From assembly GCA_029168955.1 (NCBI GenBank), contig JAPDOI010001571.1:99895-163894 (forward strand): DNA of 64,000 nt, read 5' to 3'. A program made the translations under genes and the position numbers. The notes below the pieces were generated by a model. That model made no database searches. It worked only from the letters and a program-made list of their open reading frames with translations, and was not told where the DNA came from. Positions 46,958-59,752 of the stretch are shown here, in pieces. Within the stretch, counting starts at the first letter, position 1. Each line of letters opens with the position of its first letter. Source of the stretch: Aplectana chamaeleonis (taxonomy: Eukaryota > Nematoda > Chromadorea > Rhabditida > Cosmocercidae).

Positions 46958-47497
46958 TCAGCCTCTATCTTTCAACCCTCTTCGGATAAACCACTTCCCT
47001 TTTTCTACGCGAACGCTGCCCTTGATGTAACCGTTTGAGAGATGGAGATGTTTTTCGGGCGCGTAACGTGCAAACTGGGAAAAAAGATTGAAGAGTGCAG
47101 CTGATCGCAGCGTGGACGACTTTTGAAAAATCACATGTAGAATTACATACATACGTCGGACGAATTTCACTACTGCACAAAATGAATAAACGTTAGCTCT
47201 GCTTGCTTCTTCTGATCCATACATATATATGTAGTAACCCTGGTGTAGAATAAATCGTCCATTGGAATAATCAGAATGAATCTGTGGAATACTTTGGAAT
47301 GACAACTTTCCACAAATAGCAATTTGCGAAGTGCTCGCTGATGTTTCTGGCCTTGTCGGAGTTCTCCGTCTCAAATGAGCTTGTCGAGCCCAACCTAAGT
47401 TTAAACACAGTCGTTGCCCAATCGGGATGTCTAATATTATAGGAAGACCAATTGTTAGCTTCTCATCCGCATGATCACGCAGTCTGCTCAAATTCAT
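46958..47497 (-). CDS. Unrecognised 179-codon open frame, doubtful gene
   Basis: This is the longest uninterrupted frame from an ATG outside the minisatellite. The predicted protein is basic, with no signal peptide, repeated motif or domain that I recognise, and no upstream or downstream frame that joins to it through convincing splice sites. In a 64-kb window a single frame of this size is not surprising by chance. It does not overlap any repeat I could identify, which is the only point in its favour. Confidence 0.15.
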   Translation of the reverse strand: MNLSRLRDHADEKLTIGLPIILDIPIGQRLCLNLGWARQAHLRRRTPTRPETSASTSQIAICGKLSFQSIPQIHSDYSNGRFILHQGYYIYMYGSEEASRANVYSFCAVVKFVRRMYVILHVIFQKSSTLRSAALFNLFSQFARYAPEKHLHLSNGYIKGSVRVEKGKWFIRRGLKDRG

Positions 47498-48284
47498 TGG
47501 CTGGCTTTGGAAGAGTCAGGCAGAATTCATCAACGACTTGGCATCTGGGTATAAGGGACACATTAGAACTTGAGGTATGTGGGTATCGACTTACTCACAA
47601 GGAAACTGTCGAGAGCGTTAAGCGCATCTGCTAAAATGAACCACATCGTTAGTTTCTCCTGGCCCTGCATAGTAAAGCTGCTCAGCATCCCGTCCCAAGC
47701 TGCTTGTTCCGATAAAGTACAGGCATTCTTCAAGTTTCACGAAAAGGCAAGGATCCACATCACACATTTTTCTAGTGTGCTTTGGGATTTTTTTTTGGAT
47801 TTGGCTTGGCTCAGAACCTGTTTTTAGGAGTTATTCATGGTGCTGAAACAAATCTGGGGACGTTTTGTGGAAACTCTGGGGTATACTGTAAATTACGGCG
47901 CTAACCGTGCCATTTATGTAGCGTCGTTCACCTCAAATTCACAGAACACCCTCAGACATGAATTTTGTGATTTTCAGTAATATAGGCATTTTTGAAGAGC
48001 CATACCTCCGTTTATAGGGGCCTTGAGCGATACCATTATGATCATCGTGTGGTTTGTTCCAAGATAAGCTTTAAACCTGAAAAATAGTTTTTGGGTTTCC
48101 CAAGCATTAATAATACGGGAGTCGACTAACGGATACGAAATTCATATTCACTACCCCAAATAAGCCCCGCAGAAAGATATTGAGCCAAATCTTATAATTT
48201 GACTTTGGCCAAACTGCCCACCACATAATCTACACTCTAAAGCCATCGCTCTTATTCTCTGTAACAATCGAAAATGTCATCACC

Positions 48285-48420
48285 CAATGCGCTGCTTTGT
48301 GCTCGTAATGCTGCTCCTTCGTCTGCCGTACCCTCTCTCGCCGTCTCTATCCTCCGATCCGCGTCCGCTCGCGAATGAACTACGGAATTCCGTGTTTTGA
48401 CAGCCTGTAGTTCGGGTTCA
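48285..48420. repeat. Dispersed GC-rich repeat, diverged copy
   Basis: It shares TCGTCTGCC, CTCTCTCGCCGTCTCTATCCTCC and TTTTGACAGCCTGTA with the copies at 38460 and 49437. Confidence 0.5.
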
Positions 48421-49436
48421 TAGACGACGCCCCAACTTATTCTCTACCGCGAGTGTAATATAATGCTCTCATACTTCACCTCAAACCCAAATCCGTTATA
48501 TTAAAGGCCAGGGTGATGTTGGCATAGATGCCAAAATGTTCTGTGTGTGCATCGCCACTGCTACAGATTTGGCATTGTAACAAGGTCAGTCAGAAAATCG
48601 ACCCTATGCCTGATTTCCGAACCCAGCTCTAACTTGCTGGCAACCCATGATTTCCCCGCCATACTCAGAAGATCAAGAAGGTTGAGGGTTGCTCTCTCGC
48701 CCGAAAACAGATTTCAATTCGGGTTTGTTCGAAGATATCGGCAGAAGTGAAACTTCCGCGGGAACGAGTTCTTGTAGAAAAGTGCAAAAACATGCACTGG
48801 AGCGTGACATTTTCGAGAGTTATGTTTACGCACACGTCCTATGTTCCTCTCGCATTGAACCGCACTCAAGCAAACTGTGATCTTAAGCTGAGGAGATCCA
48901 AATAGATGACAACTCCACAGTTCGTCATTGTCATCCTTGTTCGCGCTGGCAGGTGTTGGTATAAGAGTTCGGAAGCCACACTATGCTGAACAGTTTTCAA
49001 GCATACTTCCTCTGCTTCGCTATTCCTCTTGTCGGCTGAAAAGCGCATATTTGGACATGCTGCGCTCTATCATTGAACGAACTGACAACTTCTACAATAG
49101 CTGATCAGCAAACAGATGCAGGTGGCAGAAGGGAAACTAGAATGCTTTTTATGGAAACGATCCGTAAGGAGAATGCGCGACTTTGTTCAAGGACTCTCGT
49201 AGACCGCATGATTTTTCCCGCCGTTTTCTCATCTCAGTGGTTAAAGCGCTCGTTTTGTTTTAATAGCGTGTTCACCTCTGCATGCCAATTCTGTTATCTC
49301 GAAGCAATAATAATTAAACTTATACTGCACGATTCCTCACATGGTTTCCACCGCGTTCACTTCTTCTGAATCCTTATACACACGCTTCAGTGTCCTCGGT
49401 AAAAGAGGATCCTCTGCGAAAGAGCGTAATTCTCAT

Positions 49437-49570
49437 CACTCACGGCGCGCACGGCGCGCTATGCTGCAGCATCCGTCTGCCCCCGCTCCTCTCGCTGTCT
49501 CTAACCTCCGCTCGGCACCAGCGCGTAAGAACCATGAGAACTTCGCAGTTTTACAGCCTGTATGTCAATG
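49437..49570. repeat. Dispersed GC-rich repeat, copy 2
   Basis: Direct-orientation partner of 38460-38595, with shared ATCCGTCTGCCC, TCTCTAACCTCCGCTC and GCACCAGCGCGTAAGAACCATG. Confidence 0.65.
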
Positions 49571-49798
49571 CAGCGCTTGTCACTTCGTTTAGTAATGTGT
49601 TTCTTAAACCGTCGATTTCTGAAGCTTTAGCTTCCTGGCAATATTGATGATTTTTCATTGGCATATTTCGAAGGATAACCTCAATAACAAAGAAAAAAAT
49701 GTATATAGCAACCCAGTCGAGTTTAAAATTTGGAAATGTCTCGAAATATTCAAGAATCTGATGAGGTAAGCTGAGAAAATGAGAAATGTAGTGAAATA

Positions 49799-50795
49799 TT
49801 AGGGGACCGGAAAGTAATGTCATTCCTGCGCATGTCGAAACTTGACCGTCATTTATCAGCTCATTGTTTGATTCAGAAGCGTGCCAAAGATATTGTGAAT
49901 TTATAGTGACTCATTTACTTATAGAATACTGAAAAACAATTTTTTTGTAATTTTGGGTGGAATGGTCAGCCAAATACCAGAAGAAGTACACCTCCGGCAT
50001 TGCATTCCTTCTGAGTTTCGCAAGGGAAATAACGCAGAAGTTGCTAACAAAAACATTTGCGATGTTCATCCGAACACAATGGACATTCGTAAATGCCAAA
50101 AGTGGTTTTCCAAGTTCAAATCGGGTAATTTTCTTCTTTCCGACTCGTGTCAATCAGGTAAATCCTCAGCCTTAGACAACGATGTGTTAAGGACGGAAAC
50201 GGGAAACGGAAGCAGATCCGTGTCAGACGATCATGGCATTGTCAAGTAGTCCTAACCAACCGAGGTAGACCATCCAAGAGCAGTTGAAGCAGGTTGGGAA
50301 AGCAAGCAGAGCGGGTGCCTGGGTCAACCAAAGAGGTGTGATCCTCCAACACAATGCAAGACCGCACTGCACAAGGGGGATACTAGAAAAAATTAATGAA
50401 CTGGGGTGGGAGGTGCTGCCTCATCCACCATATTTGCCCGTTGATGCATCCTCGCATTTCCACTTATTCCGAGCGCTGCAACATTTTTTAAGAGCAACAT
50501 TTTTTCAAGCCGAGAATCATACTCCTCGCGATCGGCGACAGAGACATGCATATCGGGCATATCGATTTTTGGTCGATACTCATGGTAAACATTGCGTCGC
50601 GTCGCTCGTCGCTGGAAGTTTGATTCCGGCCTAAGAGGCAAAAACTTTGCAAATTTGGATAATATACAAAATGTCATCTCTAGATATTTTTCCGAAAAAC
50701 CAAATAATTTTTGTTGATCAGGAATTGAAAGCTTACTCAATAGGTGGTGAAAGGTTTTGGCAGTGATGGGGATTGCATCACTGATTGTAAATAAA
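49799..50795 (+). pseudogene. Mariner transposase pseudogene, catalytically dead
   Basis: The left terminus TTAGGGGACCGGAAAGTAATG follows a TA. Coding remains: EFRKGNNAEVANKNICDV and RKCQKWFSKFKSGNF-LSDS (mariner N-terminal DNA-binding region), a frameshift near the SRSVSDDHG helix-turn-helix, then in another frame GAWV joined directly to NQRGVILQHNARPH, ELGWEVLPHPPY and a degraded HLFRALQHFLR. The junction removes about a hundred residues including the first catalytic Asp. The second Asp is deleted from ILQH-NARPH, and the third is replaced in the SSHFHLF segment. A right terminal repeat was not found. Mariner transposases cut and paste their element at TA sites; this copy cannot. Confidence 0.88.
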
Positions 50796-50919
50796 AAACC
50801 GTCAAAATGTATGTGTTTGTATTTTAAAGCAAGTTATAGGCAAAAGACGCTTTGTGGCCAACTTTGCCCATTTCGCTCCATTTTCCCATGTTACCAGAGG
50901 TAGACTCTGGCAAACCTCT

Positions 50920-51050
50920 AGTGAACTGTGGATTTCGGTTATCACAAGCAGCGGAGCAGTGGGCTTTAGTAAAATATAACTAGTGATAAGGAGTTTCCGA
51001 CGAAAAAGCCACTGCTCCGCGCTGTGATAATCGAAAACAGGAGTTCACTT
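50920..51050. repeat. 131-bp foldback element
   Basis: AGTGAACT, TTATCACA, GCGGAGCAGTGG on the left are mirrored by CCACTGCTCCGC, TGTGATAA, AGTTCACT on the right. The central AAAATATAACTAGTGATAAGGAG recurs at about 46672, marking a small dispersed family. Confidence 0.75.
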
Positions 51051-51922
51051 GAAATGAACCAGAGACTTACATACTTGTAGTCCACCTGAATCCTTTTGGC
51101 GTTTTAACTTTATCATTGATTTCATTTGGAAACATGTTTGTTGAAACATTTCTAGGGCTTACCCCTTCCTTTTCACGCCAACTTCTTATATCAGTTTGTC
51201 TATTAGTAGGCATTGTTGACGTGAACCTGAAATGATATCTTTATCAGTCTTGCTGTCATTTTGTTTTGTGTTTACTCCACTTGTTATACTATGCCCTTAT
51301 CTCCTCTCAAGGCAGTAACTTTATTCCACGCTTGCCCAACATAAGCAGTTGGTGTACCGGTTTGGGATCCTGACACATCATCGCTGTCATGGTGAGAACT
51401 CGGTTTCGTTCTTCTCGCTTGTCGGGCTTCTGTGGGGTCAAAGTCTTACATTGTTTTGTTGCAGTCACTTGTGCCTAAAACAGATTCCATGTTGTGATGC
51501 CCTTTTTAAAAAGTAATCGGCTGCCTGCGCAAATGATCGATTGCGCTATTCCAGAAACCTCCACAGAAGTGAATAAACAACTACTCCGCAAGTGTAACAA
51601 CCTTCTCGTCCGATACAGTTCATACATATAATTGTTTTAATTTTTTTACATATAATTTTTCTAATTTCGCTTCTTCTTTTCGTTATTGGTTCTCTCCTAC
51701 TTCTTGCACGACGACCCAGCCAGAACGATACATAAAAACATGAAGTCGATACAATACAGGCAACAAAACTTCGCTGCAAAATTTGGGAAATTGTAATTCA
51801 CAGAATACAAGGAAATTGCTCACGGAAAAAATTCGAGTTTGGTATTCTCTTTCAAACCACTGGGATGTTTGGAGCAAATCCTGCATGCATTTGATGTTCA
51901 TTTATTTATTGCTCAGGATGCG
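51051..51922. other. No gene recognised
   Basis: Short frames only, with no domain. Confidence 0.5.
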
Positions 51923-52530
51923 CTATACTTCTTCTTCTTCTTCTTCAGCGTTCGTGCCGCATTGTAGCAGGGTCCGCTTTTCTCGAACGTTGCCGCCATT
52001 TGACCTTGTCATTGCGTTGTCAGGATGGAGGCCTGCAATTTTTATTTCGTTGTGCAAGACATCCAGCCATCTCTGCTTAGGTCCTCCTCTTGGTCGCTGG
52101 CCCATCACTTGAGCTGCATAGCCGCTTCCGCTATCGAGTGTTCTCAAGCTCGCAGAGCGTGCCCGCACCATCTTAGGGGTTTTTAGAGCTCCACCGCGGC
52201 GCGGCGCGATTTCATGATTCATATGGGAATCGACGAGCGGCGCGTGATCGATCGATGCCCTCAGGGAACATTTCATCGCGCCGCGCTGCGATGGAACTCT
52301 ACAATAGGCCTAAGGCGATGTTCGCGAAGTTTGTCCGAAATGTGCACAACACCGAATCTTCCACGCACATCTTCATTCCTAACTCGGTCCAAAACGGTCA
52401 GGCCACCAGTCCATCTCAGCATCTTTGTTTTCATGACGCCGAGCCGCCTTTCTGCTTCCTTTGACATTGGTCAACACTCTGCGATATACAGTGCGACGGG
52501 CCTCACAACCGAACGTAAATCTTTGACTTG
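51923..52530 (-). pseudogene. 3' end of an RTE-type LINE reverse transcriptase (broken)
   Basis: Minus-strand fragments in order: ALYIAEC then a stop, PMSKEAERRLGVMKTKMLRW, TGGLTVLDRVRNEDVRGRFG, ISDKLREHRL, then in a shifted frame RPRGGPKQRWLDVLHN, EIKIAGLHPDNAMTR and REKRTLLQCGTNAE. This series is the conserved C-terminal tail of nematode RTE-type non-LTR polyproteins, downstream of the polymerase core. The strand ends in a GAA trinucleotide run, as RTE elements often do. A stop replaces the expected Trp after AEC and there is at least one frameshift, so the copy is dead and truncated at its 5' side. Confidence 0.82.
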
Positions 52531-52699
52531 AGCCCAACCAGGGTGCGCCATACAACTTAAAAAAGTCAAAAATCATTTCGGGGTAAAGTGATTGATTGAA
52601 AAACAACAACAACAACGGACAATTATTAAGTCCCGTAGTAAACCCACCACTCAGTCAGGATCATCTTAGTGCGGTTTTATAGCCTTTAACTAACCAAGT

Positions 52700-52804
52700 T
52701 GATGTGATTTCACGACTTTTTGTTGAGAAAGTTATTCTTTAATTTTCGAAAACGCGTTAACCCGTGAATGCGTTAACACTTTAACGGTATAACACGCAAC
52801 CCTG
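52700..52804. mobile_element. Isolated right end of the 43790-45580 hAT family
   Basis: It carries AATTTTCGAAAACGCGTTAA, CGTGAATGCGTTAACACTTTAA and ends ACACGCAACCCTG, aligning with the right end of the intact element. No left end nearby. Confidence 0.65.
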
Positions 52805-54802
52805 TCTTTTAAATTGTATGCAGATTAGCACGCCCTTCAACCAAAGGTTTTTGTCGTGAACGTGATAACCCTCGAAGTTTTTGTGTCTTCGTTTTTAGAC
52901 TACCATTTTCGATTTCTCTGTTTCTCTTGTTGAATTTGGCTCGTTTTTTTTCCAAAAATCAGCAATCAGAAAGGTAAAAAACCCAGAAAAGGAGAATTCC
53001 GCCTTCTCTTGGTAAGAACGATTTCTTTATAGGCTGACAGAACAACGCCCTTTGCACTACTTTTCCGAGCGGAAGTTACAAGATGTGTAACTTATTGTGG
53101 GGACAGCGGCCGCTATGGAATTCGAAGGATTCTGGCGCAGTGTTTCATAGTGTCAGGAAAAAGTTTCTATTTTTGTAGTTTCAATAGCTACCATCACAAA
53201 AATCACAGATCGCCAGCAATGTTTTCGCCCATCTCTGTCCCCGCCTCTTGAGAATCGAAGGACTTGCAACTTGCCGTAGTCGCTCTGCGCTTATCATTAT
53301 CACCTTATTTGATTGTGATTTCTCGGCAGATCACCCAGGTCATTTCGCCCTCTTCTCACATATTGTGACTGAATATGGTGCACAATGAAACTCCGGCAGC
53401 TACTCGCACTCGTCTTTCGTCTCCTCACAATGAAAGAGGTCTGTCATCTGGCTGATAATGGCCTTGAGTTTGTCAGTGTCCTTGCTCTATGGCATTCTGT
53501 TTACAATTCCTCCCCCTTGGCTCGTTTCACACAAACGCGTGATATTCAATATATTGAGCATGTTTCGATTATATTTCCAATAACAATTGTGGTTTCCACG
53601 CCTTGCTGCATGTATTCGCTTTTACATACAGCTTCACATGGCCACGTCTAAAAAGCTGGTATGTTAGCTTCAAATAGGGTAGGTAGGCCGGTGAACGCGC
53701 AGAGTTCACCCAGTCCAAGATCTCTCGTATATGGCGGAAAGGGCGGATTGCAATTCAACCGCTATCTTTTCAAAGTGTTCTTCCCGAACAGGCCATGGCT
53801 TGTGGCCATGAGATTGCTTGCGCGAAAATGAGAGAGATAGAGGAAACCCAAGATGGGACGCCAAACTGCGCCATCCGGGATAAGACCCGTTAGCGGACGT
53901 CCATCACCTGGGTAATTAGACGAAAAACTTTCTGCTGTCGTGTCTTGAAGAGTTCTCGTCTCTATCGTTCCCTGAAGTCCTTCCGACTTCTTCCTCTTTG
54001 TAGGGAAGCTTTTCTCAATCTCCTCTTACTGTTCGTCCTCGTCCTCAGAAGGAAAAAGATTGCATAGGTTGATCTTGCTTTCCTAGTAATCACTAGCGAG
54101 ACCTAGCGAAGTTCTCGCTCAAAAAAATTTTCACGTCCGCTAGCTTCCTGAGGCAGATTATTCTGACAAAACGGTGTTGACTGCCTTCCGTATATCCGGC
54201 ACTTGCTGTCTGTATGGACGCTCCTGATCAAAACTAGCTGCCGGACATTTGTAGCAGGGCGTAGGGTATAAAAAACGTGGCATAAAAAAAGCAAAACATA
54301 AGAAGCCAGCGGTAGATCGTCGGTTGTTACCGGCATCTTATTTACGACCCCTTCCTTCTGTAATGTACGCAAGCTATTATTCTTGCTCTACCATCCCTGT
54401 CATGTTGAGAAAAAAGCACTCGCATTTTAGATGTGGTTTCCCTTGTTGACCATCACCATGCCTTTGTTCTCAATAAATGAAATATGTCCGTTGATGTTTA
54501 CGTTTTTGTGAAGCAGATTTTGATAAGCTCAGACGTTCAACATATATAAAACTGGTTTATCAAAGTTAGTGAATCAAAAATGACTGAGCGGTTGTATTGA
54601 GTTCCACGAACAGAGATGATGCGGAAGTGGAGCTGCTGATTGTTTCGTCAGACTGGCGAGGAAGTGTCTCCAGAGTTTCGCGTACTCTTCAAAACGCGTT
54701 GCAGGCTTCTCAAGATACATGATTTCCTATCTGTTTTCTTCGCTACACAAAGGCTAAGATTTCGCATGAAAAATTGAGAAAATCTCGCTGATTCAATTCT
54801 AC
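52805..54802. other. No gene recognised
   Basis: No coding pattern or confirmed repeat. Confidence 0.5.
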
Positions 54803-57060
54803 TTTCTTCATGACGTCCTGCACTTTTCCACTGCGGCCCTGCTAACTCTCTATGACGTCCTGCACATTCCCACCTGGGTCCTTAACACATTTCACGACGT
54901 CCCGCACGCACCTACTGGGGTACTGCCCCCCTTCCATGACGTCCTGCACATTCTTACTGGGAACCTGCGCACTTTCTATGATGTCCTGCACACTCCCATT
55001 TGGGTCATGCAAACTCCCACTGTGGTCTGCACATTTTCTCTGACGTTCTGCACTTTTTCTATGACATTATGCACACTCCCATTTGGGTCATGCACACTCC
55101 CACTGGAGTCCTGCAGACTTCGTATGATGTCCTGCACACTACCATTTGGGTCCTGCACACTCTCACTGGGGTCCTGCACACTTCCTCCGACGTTCTGCAC
55201 ACTTTCCATGACGTTTTGCACAATTCCATTTGGGTCATGCACACCCACAGGGTCCTGCACACTTCCTCCGACGTTCTGCAACACTCCCATTTGGGTCCTG
55301 CAAAAGGACTCACCAGCCTGGGGTTCTGCACACCTCCTCCGTCGCTTCCACACACTCTCCATTTGGGTCCTGCAGGTTGACTTCACCACTGGGGTCCTGC
55401 ACACTTTCTAAGTGACGTTCTGCGCAGCCTTCCATTTGGGTCCTGCACACCCCACTGGGGTCCTGCAATAACTTTCTATGGTGACGTCCTGCACACTCCA
55501 ATTTGGGTCCTGCACATCTCTTCTATGACTGTTCTGCGCACTTCCATTTGGGTCCTGGGCACACTCCCACTGGGGTCCTGCACACCTTCTGTGACGTCCT
55601 GCACGACTCCCATTTGGGTTCTGGCACATTTTCTATGACGTCCTGCACACTTTTTGTGACGTTCTGCACACTCCCAATGGGGTCCTGCACACTTTCTATG
55701 ACGTCCTGCACACACTCCCACTGTAATCCCGCACGCTTTGTAACGACGTTCTGTAGATCTCATCACTGGGGTCCTGCACACTTCCTATAACGACCTGGGC
55801 ACACCCCACTGGGGTCCTGCACACTTTCTGGACGACGTCCCGCACACTCCCACCCGTAGTCCCGTACGCTTTTACTGACGTTGCCCTGCACATCCTCCCA
55901 CTTGACTCCTGCATCGTTTTCTCCATGACGTCCTGCACACTCCCACATTGCGGGGTCCTGCACACTTTCTATGACGTCCTGGTAACAGACTCCCACTGGG
56001 GTCCTGGCACACACTTCACCATGACGGTCTGCACGCCAGCCATCTCACTGGGGTCCTGCACACTTCTCCTATAACGGGCCTCGCACACCCCACCGGGAGT
56101 CCCGTGCACGCTTTTTATGACGTCCTGCACACTCCCACTGGGGTCCCGCACACTTTACTCATGACGGCCTGCACGCACCTCCCACTGGGGTCCTGCACGC
56201 TTTTTATGACGTCCCGCACATCTCCCACAGGGGTACTGCAACACTCCCACTGGGGTCCTGCACACTTACTTCATGGACGGCCTGCACAGTCCTGTAACTG
56301 GGGTCCTGCAAATAACTTCCTATGACGACCTCCGCACAGTCCCACTGGGGCCCTGCACGCTTTTATGACGTCCTGCACATTCCCACAGGGGTACCGTGCA
56401 CACCTCCCACCGTGGGTCCTGGCAACACTTGTACCATGACGGTTGCCTGCACAGTCCTCCCACTGGGGTCCTGCACACTTCCCATGAGACGACTCCGCAA
56501 CAGTCCCACACTGGGGTCCTTCACGCTTTTTATGATCAAGTCCTGCAATAACACCCACTGGGGTCCTGCACACCTCACCATGACGGCTCTGGCAAACAGT
56601 CCCACTGGGGGTCCCGCACACTTCCCTATGACGACCTGCACACTCCCACCTGGGGTCCTGGGCACGCTTTATGACGTCCTGCACACTCCCATTCAGGGTC
56701 CTGCACACTCCCAATGGGGTCCCCTGGCACACTTGCCAGTGACGGCCTGGGCACAGTCCCACTGGGGTCCTGCACACCTCCTCTATGTATCGACCTGCAC
56801 ACTCCAACCGGGGTCCTGCACGCTTTTATGACGTCCCGCACACTCCACTGGGGTTCATGCACACTTCCAGCATAATTTAACGATCCTGCACACTCCCTTT
56901 GGGGTCCTGGGCACGCTTTTTATGCGACGTCCTGCACACTCCCCACAGGGGTCCTGCACACTCACACCTCCACTGGGGTCCTGCACACTTCTACCATGAC
57001 ACGGCTTCTACGCAGCCCCACTGTGGTCCTGCACACTACCACTGCTGCTGTCCATGCAGA
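54803..57060. repeat. 2.3-kb minisatellite with 21-bp units
   Basis: About one hundred units of 21 bp alternate between two types, CCTGCACACTTTCTATGACGT and CCTGCACACTCCCACTGGGGT, giving a 42-bp higher-order period. The left half is regular; from about 55750 rightward many units carry single-base insertions. Because 21 is a multiple of 3, frames stay open over long stretches on both strands as 7-residue repeats (VCRTPVG/SVQDVIE on minus, VLHTPTG on plus). Those frames are broken by the unit indels and have no start or splice context, so I treat the array as non-coding. The same unit family occurs at 8101-8242 and 9402-9475. Confidence 0.92.
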
Positions 57061-57369
57061 CTCCATCAAAACCCGAGATTCTGCAATACGGCGTCCCGTA
57101 AAATATTACCGAAGACCTGTCGCCGTGATTAGAGAGCGTAGCACTTCTACCGCTGGATGACTCCTAGAGGTTTTCATGACCCATTTACGGCTAAAATCTG
57201 CCTGCGCCCCGACGGACAAACCCAGGTAGGCCCTGAGGCGCGCAAGAGGCAGAATGATTCAGGCTGATTTTTTGCAGCAATCGATGGAGTGTCCCCCCAC
57301 GCAAATGTTGGTACCATTTTAGTCCCTCTTTGATCGAAGCTGCTATTCCGGAAGATTCAATGGAAAACA

Positions 57370-57392
57370 CAATCACACACACACACACACAT
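57370..57392. repeat. AC dinucleotide microsatellite
   Basis: A short (AC)n run of about nine to ten units, followed by ATAC variants. Confidence 0.9.
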
Positions 57393-58189
57393 ACAGCTAC
57401 ATTGGCATACATACATACAATGTCACATCGGGACATAAATCTGCTTTGTAAGTATAAGGATTTCCAAAGTGTGCACAGGTCTCAACTATTTTTCATCTGT
57501 TTAGGCTATTTCTTCTTCTAATGTTCTCATTTTGGTTCATTAGGCTTTTCTGTAACTAATCAGTTGTCAGCAGAATTTCTCTACGCTCCTAATATCTATC
57601 ATTCATGAAACCATTTTCTTTTCGAGGTCGTAATGTGTTCCATTTCGGGAGAGTGATTGTTTTGAGGGAAGAAATGTTCTGGCTGTTTCTAGACCTACAA
57701 CAACAGATGGTTTTTTTTCTTACTGAAAGTGGTATTCTGATGCAGTTATGCGGAAATGAGCACTGTTCATTTTTTCTAGTAAGTTGTCGTGTTAGGAATG
57801 TTTCCTCGCCATTCTAATTCTTGTATTTCTAAAAACGTCCAGCATGGATCTTCCGGCACAATAAGTGTGGATATACTATAAGAAAGTCCAACCAACCTCC
57901 AATCCAAAATGCGGGCATCGGCTATTCGAAAAACTCTAACAGCTTCGAATTTCTGCATCAAGATGTAGAAGATGCTTCAGCACCGAAAGCCTTCGAATGC
58001 CCTCCTTCTTTCCTCTTTTCGCTATCCATCAGGGCTGTTAAAGCTAGTATGGAACATCGGACCCCAGCGAAGACTATATGTAATGTCACATATGGATAAA
58101 AAAGGCAAGGCTGTGAGTTTGAGAATTGCTATCCTTATCCGGGATTACAGGGGGTTTATCGATCGCCATAGTGTGTTATCGTACTTGTG
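57393..58189. other. No gene recognised
   Basis: AT-rich sequence with short frames and no domain. Confidence 0.5.
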
Positions 58190-59029
58190 GGCCAAAGTGC
58201 GGAACTGTTCCAGCTTCCTGATTCCGTAGTCCCGTGTGTTTTTGGGCTATTCACCAGTTCCGCTTCTGTTTCCGAGTTTTTGGGCCCGGAAACGGAATAA
58301 ATCGCCATTGCAACAATATCTGATCTATTGACGATAGTGGGCATAGGCAAAGGCTTTTTGGAGGTTTCAATGAGACGCTAAAATTTACATTCGACCTCCA
58401 GTGTTCAAGCCGGGACTATCTGAGCTTGGCTAAGATCATTCATGAAAGTTTGGCGGCCTGATCGATTGGAACCCTATAAAATGATGACGCGAAATAAGCG
58501 TGGCAGAAATCTGAATGCCTCTTGAGGATTTTTTCTGGAACGTATGTAGCTTTTTCTCTGATAGATTTAATGATTTTGTGAAGCTTTTCTTCTTGGTTTC
58601 CTTCTTCGCCTAGTTTACCGTCACGACCACAACAAAAAATCGAGATAGCTTCTTTTTGCACGTGCAGCATGTCTTCCAGAAAGGAATTTCGGTGGAGACA
58701 GGTATGAGGTGACAAACAGTGGCAAAGCGGCGAGGTAAACAACAATTACCGCAACATGGCGACATATTAAATGAGTATTTTTAGACGTTGCCATTTCGAA
58801 TCTTCAGAATCAACAGACTTCGAAATCGTAGAATGCCCTCGTAGTGACACTATTTCTTGAATAGGTATAAGTTTATTGGCTGAGTGGCCAATGAGCAGCA
58901 GCGAAGCGTGAGAATGAGAGAACCCCAAAAATTCTTGGTCTTTTCCGCTTTCCGGGCTCATGTTTTTCAGCCTGTTTTCTTCCGTTTCTGTTTCCGAAAA
59001 TCTTGAAAAGGAGCTTCCACACAGCCCTG
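58190..59029 (-). mobile_element. Degenerate hAT copy, inverted relative to 59753-60961
   Basis: On the minus strand it starts CAGGGCTGTGTGGAAGCTCC at 59029, continues with CGGAAACAGAAACGGAAG motifs, and its body follows the same order as 59753-60961, ending near GGAACAGTTCCGCACTTTGG. No 8-bp duplication could be matched. The two copies together form an inverted pair about 0.7 kb apart. Confidence 0.7.
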
Positions 59030-59744
59030 TTTTTATCACTCTAGAAGCAATTTTAGCCCTACCTTGACGGAAAGTCATGAATTTCGGCATGTTATAGACT
59101 GTAGATTATTATAAAGTTCCGCGCGAAATTATGGATCCATCTCAATTTTTGCATTTGGGGAATCAGACATCCGTATTTCCTTCCATTACGGTGACATTAC
59201 ATGTATGGAATCAGGGATGTGGAAACCTTTTAAGAGGCAAGATTTTAGAAAGCTTAGCTCACCCCTACAAGATCTATTGAATGTTTCAAGATAAAAACGT
59301 CTCTGTCGAACTTTTGCAAAAATCATGGATTTCAGCATATGAAAACAATTACTGATAGAAATTTTAATTCGCAATAGCAAAACAAAACACACATTACTCA
59401 ATAGCGCCCCTACTCCTTAATTAATTCAAGCGTCAAAATATCCACTTGGGCATGCTTTTAAACAGATTATCAAGCACCATTTTGGCCTACTCTACTTCCT
59501 TTCATCCGAAATGGCATCCCTTCAGTTCAAAAATTCGGAAGATAATGTCATGCTACTTCTGTTCGCTATTTTCCATGTACTAGATATCCCCTACAAGTTC
59601 TTCCATGAGATACAAATCAGGTGGTACCCGCAGGCTACTTCAAATGTTCACGCACAACGTGCCACTAAACCAGCAGAAAGTTGACTGGGATGGGTGAATT
59701 GGCTTGATGATCTTGTCGTCTTCTCAGCTTTAGCTGTCTGAGAG
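59030..59744. other. Spacer between two inverted hAT copies
   Basis: No coding pattern was found. Confidence 0.5.
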
Positions 59745-59752
59745 ATGGTCAT

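Noticed and set aside
54976..56862. Many open frames of 60-178 codons on both strands
   Set aside because: They are by-products of a tandem repeat with a period of 21 bases; all frames stay open until unit indels shift them, and no start or splice context is present.
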